This document shows, piece after piece, positions 38,510 through 48,021 of a stretch of DNA of 64,000 nt (positions are counted from its first letter, which is position 1; the number at the start of each line of letters is the position of its first letter). This DNA is from an uncultured Paracoccaceae bacterium (GTDB taxonomy: Bacteria; Pseudomonadota; Alphaproteobacteria; Rhodobacterales; Rhodobacteraceae), in assembly GCA_947492475.1 (NCBI GenBank), contig CANLNM010000001.1:124001-188000 (forward strand), given 5' to 3'. The position numbers and the translations under genes were made by a program. Under the pieces are notes generated by a model. It was given only the letters and a program-made list of their open reading frames with translations. It did no database searches and was not told the DNA's origin.

Positions 38510-39759
38510 TGAAAGATTTGCACGACATTCCTGCCTTGATGGCAGAGATCGGAAAACGCGCCAAAGCCGCGAGCCTGGAGCTGGGGTTTGCACCGTCTAA
38601 AGTCAAACAAAGGGCGTTGGAAATTGCTGCGGATACCGTTTGGGACCGCCGTTCAGATATCATCAACGCAAATGCATTGGACATGGAATATGGCCGCGAC
38701 AAAGGCCTGAGCCCGGCAATGTTGGACCGTTTGATGCTTGACGAGGCGCGGATCGAAGGCATTTGCGCCAGTTTGCGCGCCGTGGCCGCCCAACAAGACC
38801 CCGTTGGCGAAATTATGACCGAATGGGATATGGAAAGTGGGCTTCATATCAAACGGGTCCGCACACCGTTGGGGGTAATTGGCGTCATATATGAAAGCCG
38901 CCCAAACGTCACCGCGGATGCCGGCGCGTTGTGTCTCAAAGCGGGCAACGCCGTCATTCTGCGCGGCGGATCAGAGAGTTTCCATTCGTCTGGTGCCATT
39001 CACGACTGTCTTGTTGCGGGGCTAAAGGCGACCGGCCTGCCAGAAGATGCAATTCAACGTGTTCCAACGCGCGATCGTGCCGCCGTTCAGGAAATGCTGA
39101 CCATGACCGATACAATTGACGTGATTGTACCGCGCGGCGGCAAAGGTCTGGTTGGACTGGTCCAACGCGAAGCTCGTGTTCCGGTTTTTGCCCATCTGGA
39201 AGGGATCGTTCATATCTATTTGGACAAATCTGCGGATGAAGACAAAGCATTGCGCGTTATTCTTAATGCAAAAACCCGCCGCACCGGGATTTGCGGATCA
39301 GCGGAATGTTTGTTGGTGCACAAAGACGCTTTGCCGCTTGGTCAAAAGGTAGTCGATGCCTTGATTGAGGCAGGCGTAGAGGTGCGTGCGCAAGGTTTGA
39401 ATGGCACAATCCCTGCGACGGATGAGGATTGGGGAACCGAATATCTGGACATGAAGATCGCCGCGAAAACCGTTGATAACATTGACGAAGCGATCAAACA
39501 TATCCAAACCTACGGGTCAAACCACACAGATTGCATCATCACTGAAAACGACCAAGCCGCGGCGCAGTTTTTCACACGATTGGATTCCGCAATCCTGATG
39601 CAAAACGCGTCGACGCAATTTGCAGATGGCGGTGAATTTGGCATGGGCGCAGAGATCGGGATTGCAACCGGGAAAATGCATGCACGTGGCCCGGTTGGGG
39701 CGGCGCAACTGACCAGCTTCAAATATTTGGTCACTGGTGACGGCACCACGCGCACATAA
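38506..39759 (+). CDS. proA: Gamma-glutamyl phosphate reductase
   Basis: ProA reduces glutamyl phosphate to glutamate semialdehyde with NADPH. The 417-residue aldehyde dehydrogenase-fold protein has [34 protein letters not shown] split across residues 121-154, the catalytic cysteine region [16 protein letters not shown], and [25 protein letters not shown]. Length is normal. The start ATGATG overlaps the proB stop. It is convergent with chpT, with 17 bases between stops. Confidence 0.95.
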
Positions 39760-39776
39760 TGCGCGTGGCTTTGGCC

Positions 39777-40370
39777 TTAAAACGTTAAGCTTAACCCCGT
39801 GTCATCAGCAGAAATGTTCATTGATCGACCCAGCGCTGTCAGCGCTCTGGGAAGCAATGCAAACTGAACCTGGGCCGAGCTGACTTTGTAGTTGGTTTCC
39901 GGGTCCATCAAACTGTTCCAAAGGTCCCCATCCTGACGCAGGGTTTCGGTTTCACTCCGCAAGGTCCAGATATCGCCGTCTTTCGTCACCGAAATTGTTC
40001 CCCCCGCCGGCATCGAGGCTTCCATGCACAAAATCGCCAAAAACACACATTGGACTTCGGCGCGATCTGGGTCGCCTTCGATCGACAGCGAATGCTGCAC
40101 ACGCCCGCCTCGTGAAATCGCTTTTAGTATGGACGCCACTTCGTTGGCACCAATCGATTGCCCCGATCCGGGCGACCCAAAGGCCACGCGAAACAGACGT
40201 ATGCGTGCATTGGCGTTTTCGATGCTTTCGGAAATCAACGCCATTTCAGGGCTTTGGGCGACGCCGGTCAGTGTTAACAATTCAATTCCATTGCCAATCG
40301 CCCCCAAAGGGCTAATAAGATCATGGCAAATGCGCGAGCCGACAAGCGCGCTCAGGTCCTGCGGGTTCAT
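39777..40370 (-). CDS. chpT: Histidine phosphotransferase ChpT
   Basis: ChpT carries phosphate from CckA to CtrA (and CpdR). The 197-residue protein starts MNPQDLSALVGSRICHDLIS, with the phospho-accepting histidine in CHDLISPLGAIGNGIELL. A degenerate ATPase-like domain follows (CMEASMPAGGTISV replaces the N-box region) and binds no ATP, as in the family. I chose ATG 40370 because a GGAG site precedes it and the family starts there; the frame extends to 40553 but overlaps the divergent DUF3553 gene. The kinase partner, cckA, is at 19007-21331. Confidence 0.92.
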   Translation of the reverse strand: MNPQDLSALVGSRICHDLISPLGAIGNGIELLTLTGVAQSPEMALISESIENANARIRLFRVAFGSPGSGQSIGANEVASILKAISRGGRVQHSLSIEGDPDRAEVQCVFLAILCMEASMPAGGTISVTKDGDIWTLRSETETLRQDGDLWNSLMDPETNYKVSSAQVQFALLPRALTALGRSMNISADDTGLSLTF

Positions 40371-40400
40371 AGTAAGGCTCCGATATTTATGGCGGGTGTG

Positions 40401-40583
40401 ATGAACAATCTGAACGAGTTCCTGGAACCAGGGATGCTCGTGCGCCATCCCAACCAACCGGATTGGGGGGATGGACAGGTGCAATCCAATATTGATGCAC
40501 GGATAACGGTGAATTTCCAAAACCAGGGGAAAGTCGTTATTGATGGCCGCCATGTGGCTTTGGTCATGTTGCCCTCGCGTTAA
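40401..40583 (+). CDS. DUF3553 small protein
   Basis: This 60-residue protein (MNNLNEFLEPGMLVRHPNQP, then DWGDGQVQSNIDARITVNF and a C-terminal GKVVIDGRHVALVML) is a small beta-barrel of the DUF3553 family, similar to the PcrA/UvrD C-terminal Tudor-like module that contacts RNA polymerase or DNA. The function as a free-standing protein is not known. It is divergent from chpT with only 30 bases between starts. ATG 40389 is a possible alternative. Confidence 0.78.
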   Translation: MNNLNEFLEPGMLVRHPNQPDWGDGQVQSNIDARITVNFQNQGKVVIDGRHVALVMLPSR

Positions 40584-40694
40584 CCATGCACAACCTAGGG
40601 TAGCATTACATTAAGTCTTGTCAACAACTTAGGTGCAGTTGCTTTTCTTTACCTGCCCGCCTAGTAATTCGGCGAACGAATTGATGGGCCATTT

Positions 40695-41477
40695 ATGAAC
40701 CAAGTTCCCGTAGAATATGAACTGCGACTGGCCGTCTGCGAAAAAGACAAAATCGCGGCGCAGCGTTTGCGTTATATCGTATTTGTAGAAGAATTAGGCG
40801 GCGATGGGCCGCTCGTTGACCATGATGCGCGTCTGGAAAAAGATGAATATGACGATTTTGCCGCGCATTTGGTGCTGATTGATAAATCAAACGGCGATCC
40901 ACATAACGTCGTGGGTGTCTATCGGTTGATGGATTCCGATATGGCGCAACGGGCCGGTCAGTTTTATTCAGCTGGCGAATATGATCTGGCACCGCTTTTG
41001 GCCAATAATCGCCCGGCATTGGAACTGGGGCGATCTTGTTTGCACCCTGACCACCGTGGCGGCGCGGCGATGTATCATTTGTGGCATGGATTGTCGGAAT
41101 ATGTGGCCAAACACGGGATCGAAATCCTGTTTGGCACGGCCAGTTTTCATGGCACCGACATTTCATCCCTCGCACAGCCATTGTCATTGTTACATCACCG
41201 CCATTTGGCCCCAGAATCCCTGCGGGTGACAGTTTTGCCGGAACATGGCGTGCAGATGGATGTATTGCCGGACGATCAAATCAGTCGCAAAGAGGCAATG
41301 CTGCAAATCCCGGCCTTGATCAAAGCCTATCTGCGGATTGGCGGCTATGTCGGGCAGGGGGCCTTTGTGGATCATGCGTTTAACACCACGGATGTTATGC
41401 TGATCCTGGACACGGCCCAGATGAATGACAAACAACACGCGCTTTATACTGGGCGGCGTAAGGGTCAAAAAACGTGA
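40695..41477 (+). CDS. olsB: Ornithine N-acyltransferase (lyso-ornithine lipid synthase) OlsB
   Basis: OlsB attaches a 3-hydroxy fatty acid from acyl carrier protein to the amino group of ornithine. The 260-residue protein has the family motifs QRLRYIVFVEELGG, DHDARLEKDEYDDFAAHLVLID, ELGRSCLHPDHRGG and ILFGTASFHGTD. It overlaps olsA by four bases (GTGA), which is the standard olsBA pair for membrane ornithine lipid. These phosphorus-free lipids help replace phospholipids under phosphate limitation. Confidence 0.92.
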   Translation: MNQVPVEYELRLAVCEKDKIAAQRLRYIVFVEELGGDGPLVDHDARLEKDEYDDFAAHLVLIDKSNGDPHNVVGVYRLMDSDMAQRAGQFYSAGEYDLAPLLANNRPALELGRSCLHPDHRGGAAMYHLWHGLSEYVAKHGIEILFGTASFHGTDISSLAQPLSLLHHRHLAPESLRVTVLPEHGVQMDVLPDDQISRKEAMLQIPALIKAYLRIGGYVGQGAFVDHAFNTTDVMLILDTAQMNDKQHALYTGRRKGQKT

Positions 41478-42319
41478 CCTGGACCTCTGATGATCCACCT
41501 GACAGCCACCAGATCCCTGTATCCGGTTGGATCCGGGTGATTTTACGCGGCATTGTATTGATCACGTTGGTGTTTTGCGGACTGATTATCCTGTTGTTGA
41601 TACGGCTGATTGAACGGCCTGCCTTTGGGCTTGGTCGTCCGGTGACGCCCTATGTTACGCAATTTGTGTGCCGCAATGCCTTGCTGATCATTGGGATCAC
41701 CTATCAAACATCCGGCACGCCGATGGCGGGGCACGGCGCGATTGTTGCCAATCATTCCAGTTGGTTAGATATTTTTGTTCTTAACGCCCGCAAACGTATT
41801 TATTTTGTTTCCAAATCCGAAGTGGCGGCATGGCCGGGCATTGGCTGGTTGGCGCGCGCGACGGGAACCGTCTTTATTGCCCGCAATCGCAAAGAGGCAG
41901 GCACACAGGTCAAAGTGTTCCAAGACCGCCTGAATGCGGGTCACAAATTGCTGTTTTTTCCAGAAGGCACATCGACCGATGGGCGGCGGGTTTTGGCGTT
42001 TAAACCGACTTTGTTTGCCGCGTTTTTTGCACCGGAACTGCGCGAAACATTGTCAATTCAGCCGGTCAGTGTGGTGTACCAAGCCCCCAAAGGGATGGGT
42101 CCCCGGTTTTATGGCTGGTGGGGCGACATGGATTTTGGCCCGCATTTTCTGGCGGTGTTAGCGGTGCAAAAACACGGATCCGTTCACGTCGTTTATCACG
42201 ACCCGATCCCGGTTTCGGATTGCCCCAACCGCAAAGACATGGCCGCAAAGGCGCACAACATCATCCGCCATAGCGTTGAACAACGGCTTTTGGGTCAAAA
42301 TCACCCAAACGCTGAATAA
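41474..42319 (+). CDS. olsA: Lyso-ornithine lipid O-acyltransferase OlsA
   Basis: OlsA adds the second fatty acyl chain to lyso-ornithine lipid and may also act as a 1-acylglycerol-3-phosphate acyltransferase. The 281-residue protein has an N-terminal membrane span (about residues 18-42) and PlsC motifs: NHSSWLDIF (NHxxxxD), FIARNRKEAG and FPEGTSTDGRRVLAFKPTLF. The start is GTG 41474, overlapping the olsB stop. Its last 19 bases overlap the end of the convergent ThiE-like gene. Confidence 0.9.
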   Translation: MTWTSDDPPDSHQIPVSGWIRVILRGIVLITLVFCGLIILLLIRLIERPAFGLGRPVTPYVTQFVCRNALLIIGITYQTSGTPMAGHGAIVANHSSWLDIFVLNARKRIYFVSKSEVAAWPGIGWLARATGTVFIARNRKEAGTQVKVFQDRLNAGHKLLFFPEGTSTDGRRVLAFKPTLFAAFFAPELRETLSIQPVSVVYQAPKGMGPRFYGWWGDMDFGPHFLAVLAVQKHGSVHVVYHDPIPVSDCPNRKDMAAKAHNIIRHSVEQRLLGQNHPNAE

Positions 42320-42936
42320 AGTGTTTTCAACGCCGCGATTGGGTCATCCTGCGACCAGATTTCATCACCAATTGCAAAGAAATCCGTAAAGGGCGCAAGG
42401 GTGCGAATGATGTCCGCATCCAGCGCGCCCTCGGCGACGATTGGCACTTCGACCACTTGGGACCACCAATCAAACAATTCCGCCTCTGCCTGACGTCCAT
42501 CACCCAGTTCCGTCACACCAGCAGGGCCAAAACTGACATAATCCGCGCCGATTTCACCAGCATTCAATCCATCATGCCGGGAATTGCCACAGAATGTGCC
42601 GATGATTGCGTCATCGCCCAATTCTTTGCGCACGTTGCGCACAGATCGCGCCCCGTCCAGCAAATGCACACCATCCAGCCCCAATCGTTCCACCATCAGA
42701 ATATGGCTTTCGATCACCAGCGCCACGTCGCGATCATGGGTGACGCTGCGACAGGCATCCGCGGCTTTGGCGATCCGGCTTTCGTCTTTGGTGGCCAAAG
42801 CCAGCCGCACACAGGCCACATCCACGTCGTCCAGCGCACGTGCCAACAAATCGGGATAGGTCGACAATTCAAATTCTGACGGCGTGATCAGATAGAGCTG
42901 CGGAATTTCGAGCGGCTCAGAAGCGGCATCAGTCAT
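42301..42936 (-). CDS. ThiE/TenI-like protein with unusual active site
   Basis: This 211-residue TIM barrel aligns by pattern with thiamine phosphate synthase: QLYLITP at the start, VALVIESHILMVERLGLDGVHLLDGARS, IIGTFCGNSRHDGLNAGEIGADYVSFGP, and VPIVAEGALDADIIRTL. In true ThiE the strand after the GADY(I/V)xxGP segment carries a threonine-rich, lysine-ending diphosphate loop (PTxTK); here it reads AGVTELGDGRQ. The usual asparagine-aspartate pair (NDD) is replaced by ESH. It is therefore probably a paralogue with another role, although weak ThiE activity cannot be excluded. No thiamine genes are nearby. Confidence 0.65.
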   Translation of the reverse strand: MTDAASEPLEIPQLYLITPSEFELSTYPDLLARALDDVDVACVRLALATKDESRIAKAADACRSVTHDRDVALVIESHILMVERLGLDGVHLLDGARSVRNVRKELGDDAIIGTFCGNSRHDGLNAGEIGADYVSFGPAGVTELGDGRQAEAELFDWWSQVVEVPIVAEGALDADIIRTLAPFTDFFAIGDEIWSQDDPIAALKTLYSAFG

Positions 42937-43005
42937 GGCGGTCTCACTTTGATTTTTGTGCCGTCACGACGACATCAAGTTGGTTGTGACGCTATAACGG
43001 TAAGT

Positions 43006-43335
43006 CTATTTCGGAGGCAAGGAAGATGCGTTCTCCAGCGCCATTTGCAACAATTTTGCCCGTCTTTGATCATCTGCCAACAGATCTTCGTCGACGGACA
43101 CCATGCCGCCCATGGGACGACCGGTAAAATCCAGTGGGCGCGCGCCCTCAATGGCTAACGCTTCTGCTTCGCGGGATTTGCCGACGCGAAACATGCCGCC
43201 ATCTTTGTGCACGCCGCAGACCATATTGCCGTTCAACAGAAAACATAGGCCCCCAAACATCTTTTTGCTGGTGATGCCCATATGGCCGTCCAAATCTTCG
43301 CCCATCATTTGGGCCAATCCTGCGTCATATGCCAT
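43006..43335 (-). CDS. TfoX N-terminal domain protein
   Basis: This 109-residue protein is a single TfoX-like N-terminal domain: MGEDLDGHMGITSKKMFGGLCFLLNGNMVCGV split over residues 11-42, and GKSREAEALA. In gammaproteobacteria TfoX controls competence, but stand-alone domains of this kind are widespread and their role is unknown. Its start region overlaps the 5' side of the divergent trmJ reading frame, so the two share promoter DNA. Confidence 0.8.
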   Translation of the reverse strand: MAYDAGLAQMMGEDLDGHMGITSKKMFGGLCFLLNGNMVCGVHKDGGMFRVGKSREAEALAIEGARPLDFTGRPMGGMVSVDEDLLADDQRRAKLLQMALENASSLPPK

Positions 43336-43421
43336 TTCGGTCTCTCTTCGTGTTGCTTACCTTGTATTGGTCGTCCCAACAGCCTATCACGCCACGCGAC
43401 ATCCATGAAAGCACCCAAACC

Positions 43422-44165
43422 ATGCCCACCGATACGCCTCAGCCGTCCTTTGTTTTGATCCGCCCGCAAATGGGCGAAAATATCGGCGCAGCTGCGCGGG
43501 CCATGTGGAATTTTGGGCTGGATCGGATGCGGATCATTGCACCGCGCGATGGCTGGCCGAACCCAAATGCGGTGGCCATGGCATCTGGGGCGGGGCGGCT
43601 GTTGGACGAAGCACAAGTGTTTGACAACACCGCCGATGCGATCAGCGATTGCACCTATGTGTACGCGACCACCGCGCGGCCACGGGGATTGACCAAACCG
43701 GTCCTAACCCCCGAAGCCGCCATGGCTGAGGCCGCGCAACGCATCGCATCGGGTGAAAAAGTGGCCGTGATGTTTGGCCCTGAACGCGCCGGTATGGAAA
43801 ACGATGATATCGCGCGTGCCAATGCCATTATTTCAGTGCCGGTTAATCCGGAATTTGCGTCGCTTAATCTGGCGCAATGTGTGTTGCTAAACGCCTATCA
43901 ATGGCGTCTGGCCACGTCAGAAATTGAACATCGCAAATTGGATGGACACCGAACCGAAGTGGCCGAACAGATCGAAATTGAAAAACTGGCTGATCATTAT
44001 GAACAACGGCTGGGGGATGCTGGGTTTTTCTACCCCGAAGCCAAGGCCGACCACATGAAAATCAACCTGCGCAATCTGTGGTCACGTATGCCACTGACCC
44101 GCGCAGATGTGCAGATATTACATGGCATTATGCGGCAAATGGTGCGTTGGAAAGAACGCGATTGA
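43422..44165 (+). CDS. trmJ: tRNA/rRNA 2'-O-methyltransferase, TrmJ type (SPOUT)
   Basis: This 247-residue protein is a SpoU/TrmH-family group 1 methyltransferase: FVLIRPQMGENIGAAARAMWNFGL (motif 1, asparagine and arginine), VAVMFGPERAGMENDDIARAN (motif 2) and VPVNPEFASLNLAQCVLLNAYQW (motif 3), with the SAM-binding trefoil knot. A helical C-terminal part matches TrmJ, which methylates position 32 of the tRNA anticodon loop. ATG 43422 begins the conserved domain; the frame runs upstream to 43329 over the TfoX gene start. Confidence 0.86.
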   Translation: MPTDTPQPSFVLIRPQMGENIGAAARAMWNFGLDRMRIIAPRDGWPNPNAVAMASGAGRLLDEAQVFDNTADAISDCTYVYATTARPRGLTKPVLTPEAAMAEAAQRIASGEKVAVMFGPERAGMENDDIARANAIISVPVNPEFASLNLAQCVLLNAYQWRLATSEIEHRKLDGHRTEVAEQIEIEKLADHYEQRLGDAGFFYPEAKADHMKINLRNLWSRMPLTRADVQILHGIMRQMVRWKERD

Positions 44166-44274
44166 TCGCAAATCCAATCAGGTGCTGCGGGTTTTCATCC
44201 GTAGAAATGCGCGGCAACCTTCTTGCCCTTCCTGTCCCATCCCCGTAGCGTTCGCCAAAGAATTGGAGACTTAA

Positions 44275-45423
44275 ATGGCGCAGAAACCCCGTTCCATTTT
44301 CGAAGACGTATCAACCGACGACAAAACCCAGATTGCCGCAGCCGCCCCCGGTGGGATTGACCGCGGCGGGCAGGGCGCGCGGGGTCCGATCCGGGTCTGG
44401 TTGATTGTACTGGCGGCAATGGTGGCTTTGATCATCGTTATCGGTGGCCTGACCCGTTTGACCGATAGCGGATTGTCGATCACCGAATGGAACCCGATTA
44501 CCGGCACAATCCCCCCGCTGGATGCGGCCACATGGCAGGCTGAATTTGAAAAATATCAGGAAATCCCTGAATTTCAGCTGCAAAACCGCGATTTTACCAT
44601 GGATGAATTCAAAACCATCTATTGGTGGGAATGGGGGCACCGTCTGATGGGGCGGATGATTGGGCTGGTCTGGGCGATTGGCTTTGTCGGATTTGCCGTG
44701 ACAAAACGCATCCCCACAGGTTGGTCAAACCGGTTGCTAATCATCGGCGTGCTGATCGGAATTCAGGGCGCGATTGGCTGGTGGATGGTGCATTCTGGCC
44801 TGCAATCGGGCATGTTGGATGTGGCGTCTTATCGGCTGGCCACCCATCTGGGGTTGGCCTTTGGTATTCTGGGGCTGATCACGTGGTACATTCTGCGCAT
44901 TGAACGCCGCGAAGTGGATCTGCTGCAGGCCCGCCGATTGGGCGCACCAAAACTGTTTTCCATGTCCACCGGGCTGATGCATTTTGCGTTTCTGCAGATC
45001 CTGCTTGGGGCCTTGGTGGCAGGGATCGATGCGGGGCGTGCCTTTCCCACTTGGCCTTTGATGGGCGATGGGTTTTTTCCCCCTGAACCGTTCCTGATCA
45101 CCCCGATCTGGCGTAATTTCTTTGAGGATGCGGGGCTGGTGCAATTCATGCATCGCTGTTCTGGTTATCTGCTGTTTATCTTTGCCATCGTGGTGTGGAA
45201 TCGCGGTCGCAAAGTGGCCAATGCCAAAACCAAATTCGCCTTTAATGCGGTTCTGGCGGCGCTGTCGCTGCAAATGGTGCTGGGCATTGTCACAGTGCTG
45301 TATTCCGCGCAATTGCATATTGCCATCACCCATCAGATCGTTGCGATCCTGATCTGGGTGTTGATCCTTCGGGCCCGGTTTTTGGCCCAATATCCCATTG
45401 CTCAATCCGTAAGAGGGTCCTGA
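44275..45423 (+). CDS. ctaA: Heme A synthase
   Basis: CtaA/COX15 oxidises the C-8 methyl of heme O to the formyl group of heme A for aa3-type cytochrome oxidase. The 382-residue integral membrane protein has eight hydrophobic spans and the heme-ligand histidines in WWEWGHRLMGRMIG, MVHSGLQ, LATHLGLAF/LMHFAFLQ, FMHRCSGYLL and AITHQIVAI. It lacks the Cys pair of the Bacillus type, so it is the alphaproteobacterial type. A GGAG site precedes the ATG. The carboxypeptidase gene follows after three bases. Confidence 0.92.
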   Translation: MAQKPRSIFEDVSTDDKTQIAAAAPGGIDRGGQGARGPIRVWLIVLAAMVALIIVIGGLTRLTDSGLSITEWNPITGTIPPLDAATWQAEFEKYQEIPEFQLQNRDFTMDEFKTIYWWEWGHRLMGRMIGLVWAIGFVGFAVTKRIPTGWSNRLLIIGVLIGIQGAIGWWMVHSGLQSGMLDVASYRLATHLGLAFGILGLITWYILRIERREVDLLQARRLGAPKLFSMSTGLMHFAFLQILLGALVAGIDAGRAFPTWPLMGDGFFPPEPFLITPIWRNFFEDAGLVQFMHRCSGYLLFIFAIVVWNRGRKVANAKTKFAFNAVLAALSLQMVLGIVTVLYSAQLHIAITHQIVAILIWVLILRARFLAQYPIAQSVRGS

Positions 45424-45426
45424 TCT

Positions 45427-46902
45427 ATGCAAGCTTTTGATGATCTGATGCGTTTTCAACGCGAAACCGAAGCTTTGGGCCAAATTGCCGGCCGGTTGGG
45501 CTGGGATCAGGAAACGATGATGCCACGCGGGGCTGCGGCGCAGCGGTCCGAAGAAATGGCCGCAATTGAGGGCGTTTTACACGGCCGTCGCACCGATCCG
45601 AAACTGGGCGACTGGCTGTCGCAGATTGATGACGCGAATTTGGACAATGTCGGCCAGGCGCAAATGCGCCATATTCGCCGGTCCTATGATCGCAATATGA
45701 AAGTGCCGGCCGATTTGGCGGCGGATATTGCGCGCATCACGTCCAAAGCCCAAGGCATTTGGGCACAGGCCCGTGAAAACGACGATGTTGCCACCTTTGC
45801 GCCGATCCTGAACGATGTGCTGGACCTGCGCCGCCAAGAGGCCGCGGCCCTGTCTGGCGATGGCGATGCCTATGACGCATTGCTGAACGATTATGAACCC
45901 GGCGCAACTGGGGCCGAATTGGCGGCGATGTTTGACGCGCTGCGCCCCCGATTGGTGGCATTGCGCGCTGCCATTTTGGACAAACCCGAAATTCCTGGCG
46001 TCACTGGCACGTTTGACGAAGCCAAACAAATGAAACTGACGCGCGTGATCGCCAAGGCGTTTGGCTATGACATGTCCATGGGGCGCGTCGACAAGGCTGT
46101 GCATCCGTTCAGTTCCGGGTCGGGGCAGGATGTGCGCATCACCACCCGCACCAATCCCACCGATCCGTTCAATTGTTTTTATTCCACAATCCACGAAGTC
46201 GGCCACGCCGCCTATGAACAAGGCATTGATGATGCTTATCTTTTGACGCCATTGGGCGCGGGCGTATCTATGGGGGTTCATGAAAGCCAGAGCCGGATTT
46301 ACGAAAACCAAATTGGACGGTCACGTGCCTTTACCGGGTGGTTGTTTGGTCAGATGCGCGATGCCTTTGGCGATTTTGGGATCACAGACGAAGACGCTTT
46401 TTATGGCGCGGTGAACCGGGTTGAAAACGGCTATATCCGCACCGAAGCGGACGAAGTGCAGTACAACCTGCATGTCATGTTGCGGTTTGATCTGGAACGG
46501 GCGTTGATTTCTGGGGATTTGAACGTTGTCGATCTGGAAACCGCATGGAATGACCGGTTTAAGGCTGATTTCGGCTATGATGTGGACAAGCCCAGCAATG
46601 GCGTTTTGCAAGACGTGCATTGGTCCGTGGGCCTGATGGGCTATTTCCCGACCTATTCGCTGGGCAATGTCTATGCTGGGTGTCTGTACCAAGGGCTGCG
46701 TGTGGCGGTGCCCAATCTGGATGATCAATTGTCGGTTGGGGACACATCGGCGGCCACGGCGTGGTTGCGCGAAAATCTGCAACAGCATGGCGGGCTTTAT
46801 GAACCGCGCGACGTGATCAAACGCGCCAGCGGAATTGACCCAAGCGAGGCCCCATTGCTGAGCTATCTAGAAGACAAGTTCAGCGGCATATACGGGCTGT
46901 AA
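45427..46902 (+). CDS. Carboxypeptidase M32 family
   Basis: This 491-residue zinc peptidase removes C-terminal residues with broad specificity. It has the metal site HEVGHAAYEQG (HExxH, about residue 257), the family segments DVRITTRTNP before it and GVHESQSRIYENQIGRS after it (third zinc ligand Glu), and a C-terminal YFPTYSLGNVYAG. Length is typical of M32 (about 500). It is probably co-transcribed with ctaA, and a strong terminator follows at 46908-46946. Confidence 0.92.
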   Translation: MQAFDDLMRFQRETEALGQIAGRLGWDQETMMPRGAAAQRSEEMAAIEGVLHGRRTDPKLGDWLSQIDDANLDNVGQAQMRHIRRSYDRNMKVPADLAADIARITSKAQGIWAQARENDDVATFAPILNDVLDLRRQEAAALSGDGDAYDALLNDYEPGATGAELAAMFDALRPRLVALRAAILDKPEIPGVTGTFDEAKQMKLTRVIAKAFGYDMSMGRVDKAVHPFSSGSGQDVRITTRTNPTDPFNCFYSTIHEVGHAAYEQGIDDAYLLTPLGAGVSMGVHESQSRIYENQIGRSRAFTGWLFGQMRDAFGDFGITDEDAFYGAVNRVENGYIRTEADEVQYNLHVMLRFDLERALISGDLNVVDLETAWNDRFKADFGYDVDKPSNGVLQDVHWSVGLMGYFPTYSLGNVYAGCLYQGLRVAVPNLDDQLSVGDTSAATAWLRENLQQHGGLYEPRDVIKRASGIDPSEAPLLSYLEDKFSGIYGL

Positions 46903-46907
46903 AACAG

Positions 46908-46946
46908 AAAAAAGGGGCGCGACAGTGAATGTTGCGCCCCTTTTTT
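46908..46946. terminator. Bidirectional rho-independent terminator
   Basis: AAAAAAGGGGCGC (46908-46920), 13-nt loop, GCGCCCC (46934-46940), then TTTTTT. The A-run and T-run on either side let it end both the carboxypeptidase transcript and the convergent ocd transcript. Confidence 0.88.
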
Positions 46947-46970
46947 GTTAAAGGTTTTTGCCAACAAAGA

Positions 46971-48017
46971 TCAGCTGGCGCGGAACAGCATCCCAAACAG
47001 ATCCCGTGGATCATCCGGGTCCGCCAGCATATCCAAAGGCTCAAAGAAATCCGTGCCTTGGATCGCGTTCTTGACGTATTTCAAGGCGCTGAAATCTTCG
47101 ATGGCAAAGCCAACTGAATCAAACAAAGTGATCTGTTTTTCATCAGTGCGTCCCTGAACCTGACCTGTCATGACCTGCCACAGCTCGGTCACATCATGAT
47201 CTTCGTCCAACTGCTGAATTTCGCCTTCTATCCGGGTTTGTTCCGGGTATTCGACAAAGATTTTGGACCGCAGAAGAATGTCGCGATGCAGTTCGGTTTT
47301 GCCCGGACAATCCCCGCCGATGGCGTTGATATGAACACCCGCGCCCACCATGTTGTCGGTCAGGATTGTCGCGTTTTTCTTGTCCGCGGTGCAGGTGGTG
47401 ATGATCTGCGCGCCCTCAATTGCGGCCTCTGGCGTCGTACAGATGGTCACATCCAAACCGCGCCCCGCCAGATTGCGTTTGCATTTTTGGGATGCGTTGG
47501 CGTCGGTGTCATATAGGCGCACATGGGTGATGCCGCAGATGGCCTTGAACGCCAGACACTGGAATTCAGATTGCGCGCCATTGCCGATCATCGCCATGGT
47601 CGTCGCACCCTTGGGAGCCAGATACCGCGCCACCAACGCAGATGTCGCCGCCGTGCGCAATGCGGTCAGCATCGTCATTTCCGTCAACAGGATCGGATAG
47701 CCGGTATACACATCCGCCAACAGGCCAAAGGCCGTGACCGTTTGCAGGCCCTCAGATGTGTTTTTCGGATGGCCGTTTACATATTTGAACCCATAGTTTT
47801 CGCCGTCCGATGTGGGCATTAATTCGATCACACCATGGGGGGAATGGGCCGGAACACGCGGGGTTTTGTCGAACAATTCCCATCGTTTAAAGTCTTTTTC
47901 GATTTCATCTGCGATGGCTGAAATCATCTGTTCAACACCAATGTGGTGGATCAGTTTCATCATGTCATCGACAGAAACAAATGGCACGAGGGCCTTATCA
48001 GAAGGGGCAAGTGTCAT
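46971..48017 (-). CDS. Ornithine cyclodeaminase
   Basis: OCD turns ornithine into proline and ammonia using tightly bound NAD+. The 348-residue protein has the mu-crystallin/OCD fold: the YTGYPILLTEMTMLTALRTAATSALVARYLAP segment (split over about residues 104-135), the dinucleotide motif TMAMIGNGAQSEFQ, and ITTCTADKKNATIL. Asp in the INAIGGDCPGKTEL motif is the likely catalytic residue. It is the third gene of arginase-ctlX-ocd, with four bases after ctlX, which gives a complete arginine-to-proline route. Confidence 0.9.
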   Translation of the reverse strand: MTLAPSDKALVPFVSVDDMMKLIHHIGVEQMISAIADEIEKDFKRWELFDKTPRVPAHSPHGVIELMPTSDGENYGFKYVNGHPKNTSEGLQTVTAFGLLADVYTGYPILLTEMTMLTALRTAATSALVARYLAPKGATTMAMIGNGAQSEFQCLAFKAICGITHVRLYDTDANASQKCKRNLAGRGLDVTICTTPEAAIEGAQIITTCTADKKNATILTDNMVGAGVHINAIGGDCPGKTELHRDILLRSKIFVEYPEQTRIEGEIQQLDEDHDVTELWQVMTGQVQGRTDEKQITLFDSVGFAIEDFSALKYVKNAIQGTDFFEPLDMLADPDDPRDLFGMLFRAS

Positions 48018-48021
48018 GGGA

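Noticed and set aside
40580-40587. TTAACCAT, a CtrA-like half-site upstream of olsB
   Set aside because: Single eight-base match at the end of the DUF3553 gene, over 100 bases from olsB, without a second half-site; too likely by chance.
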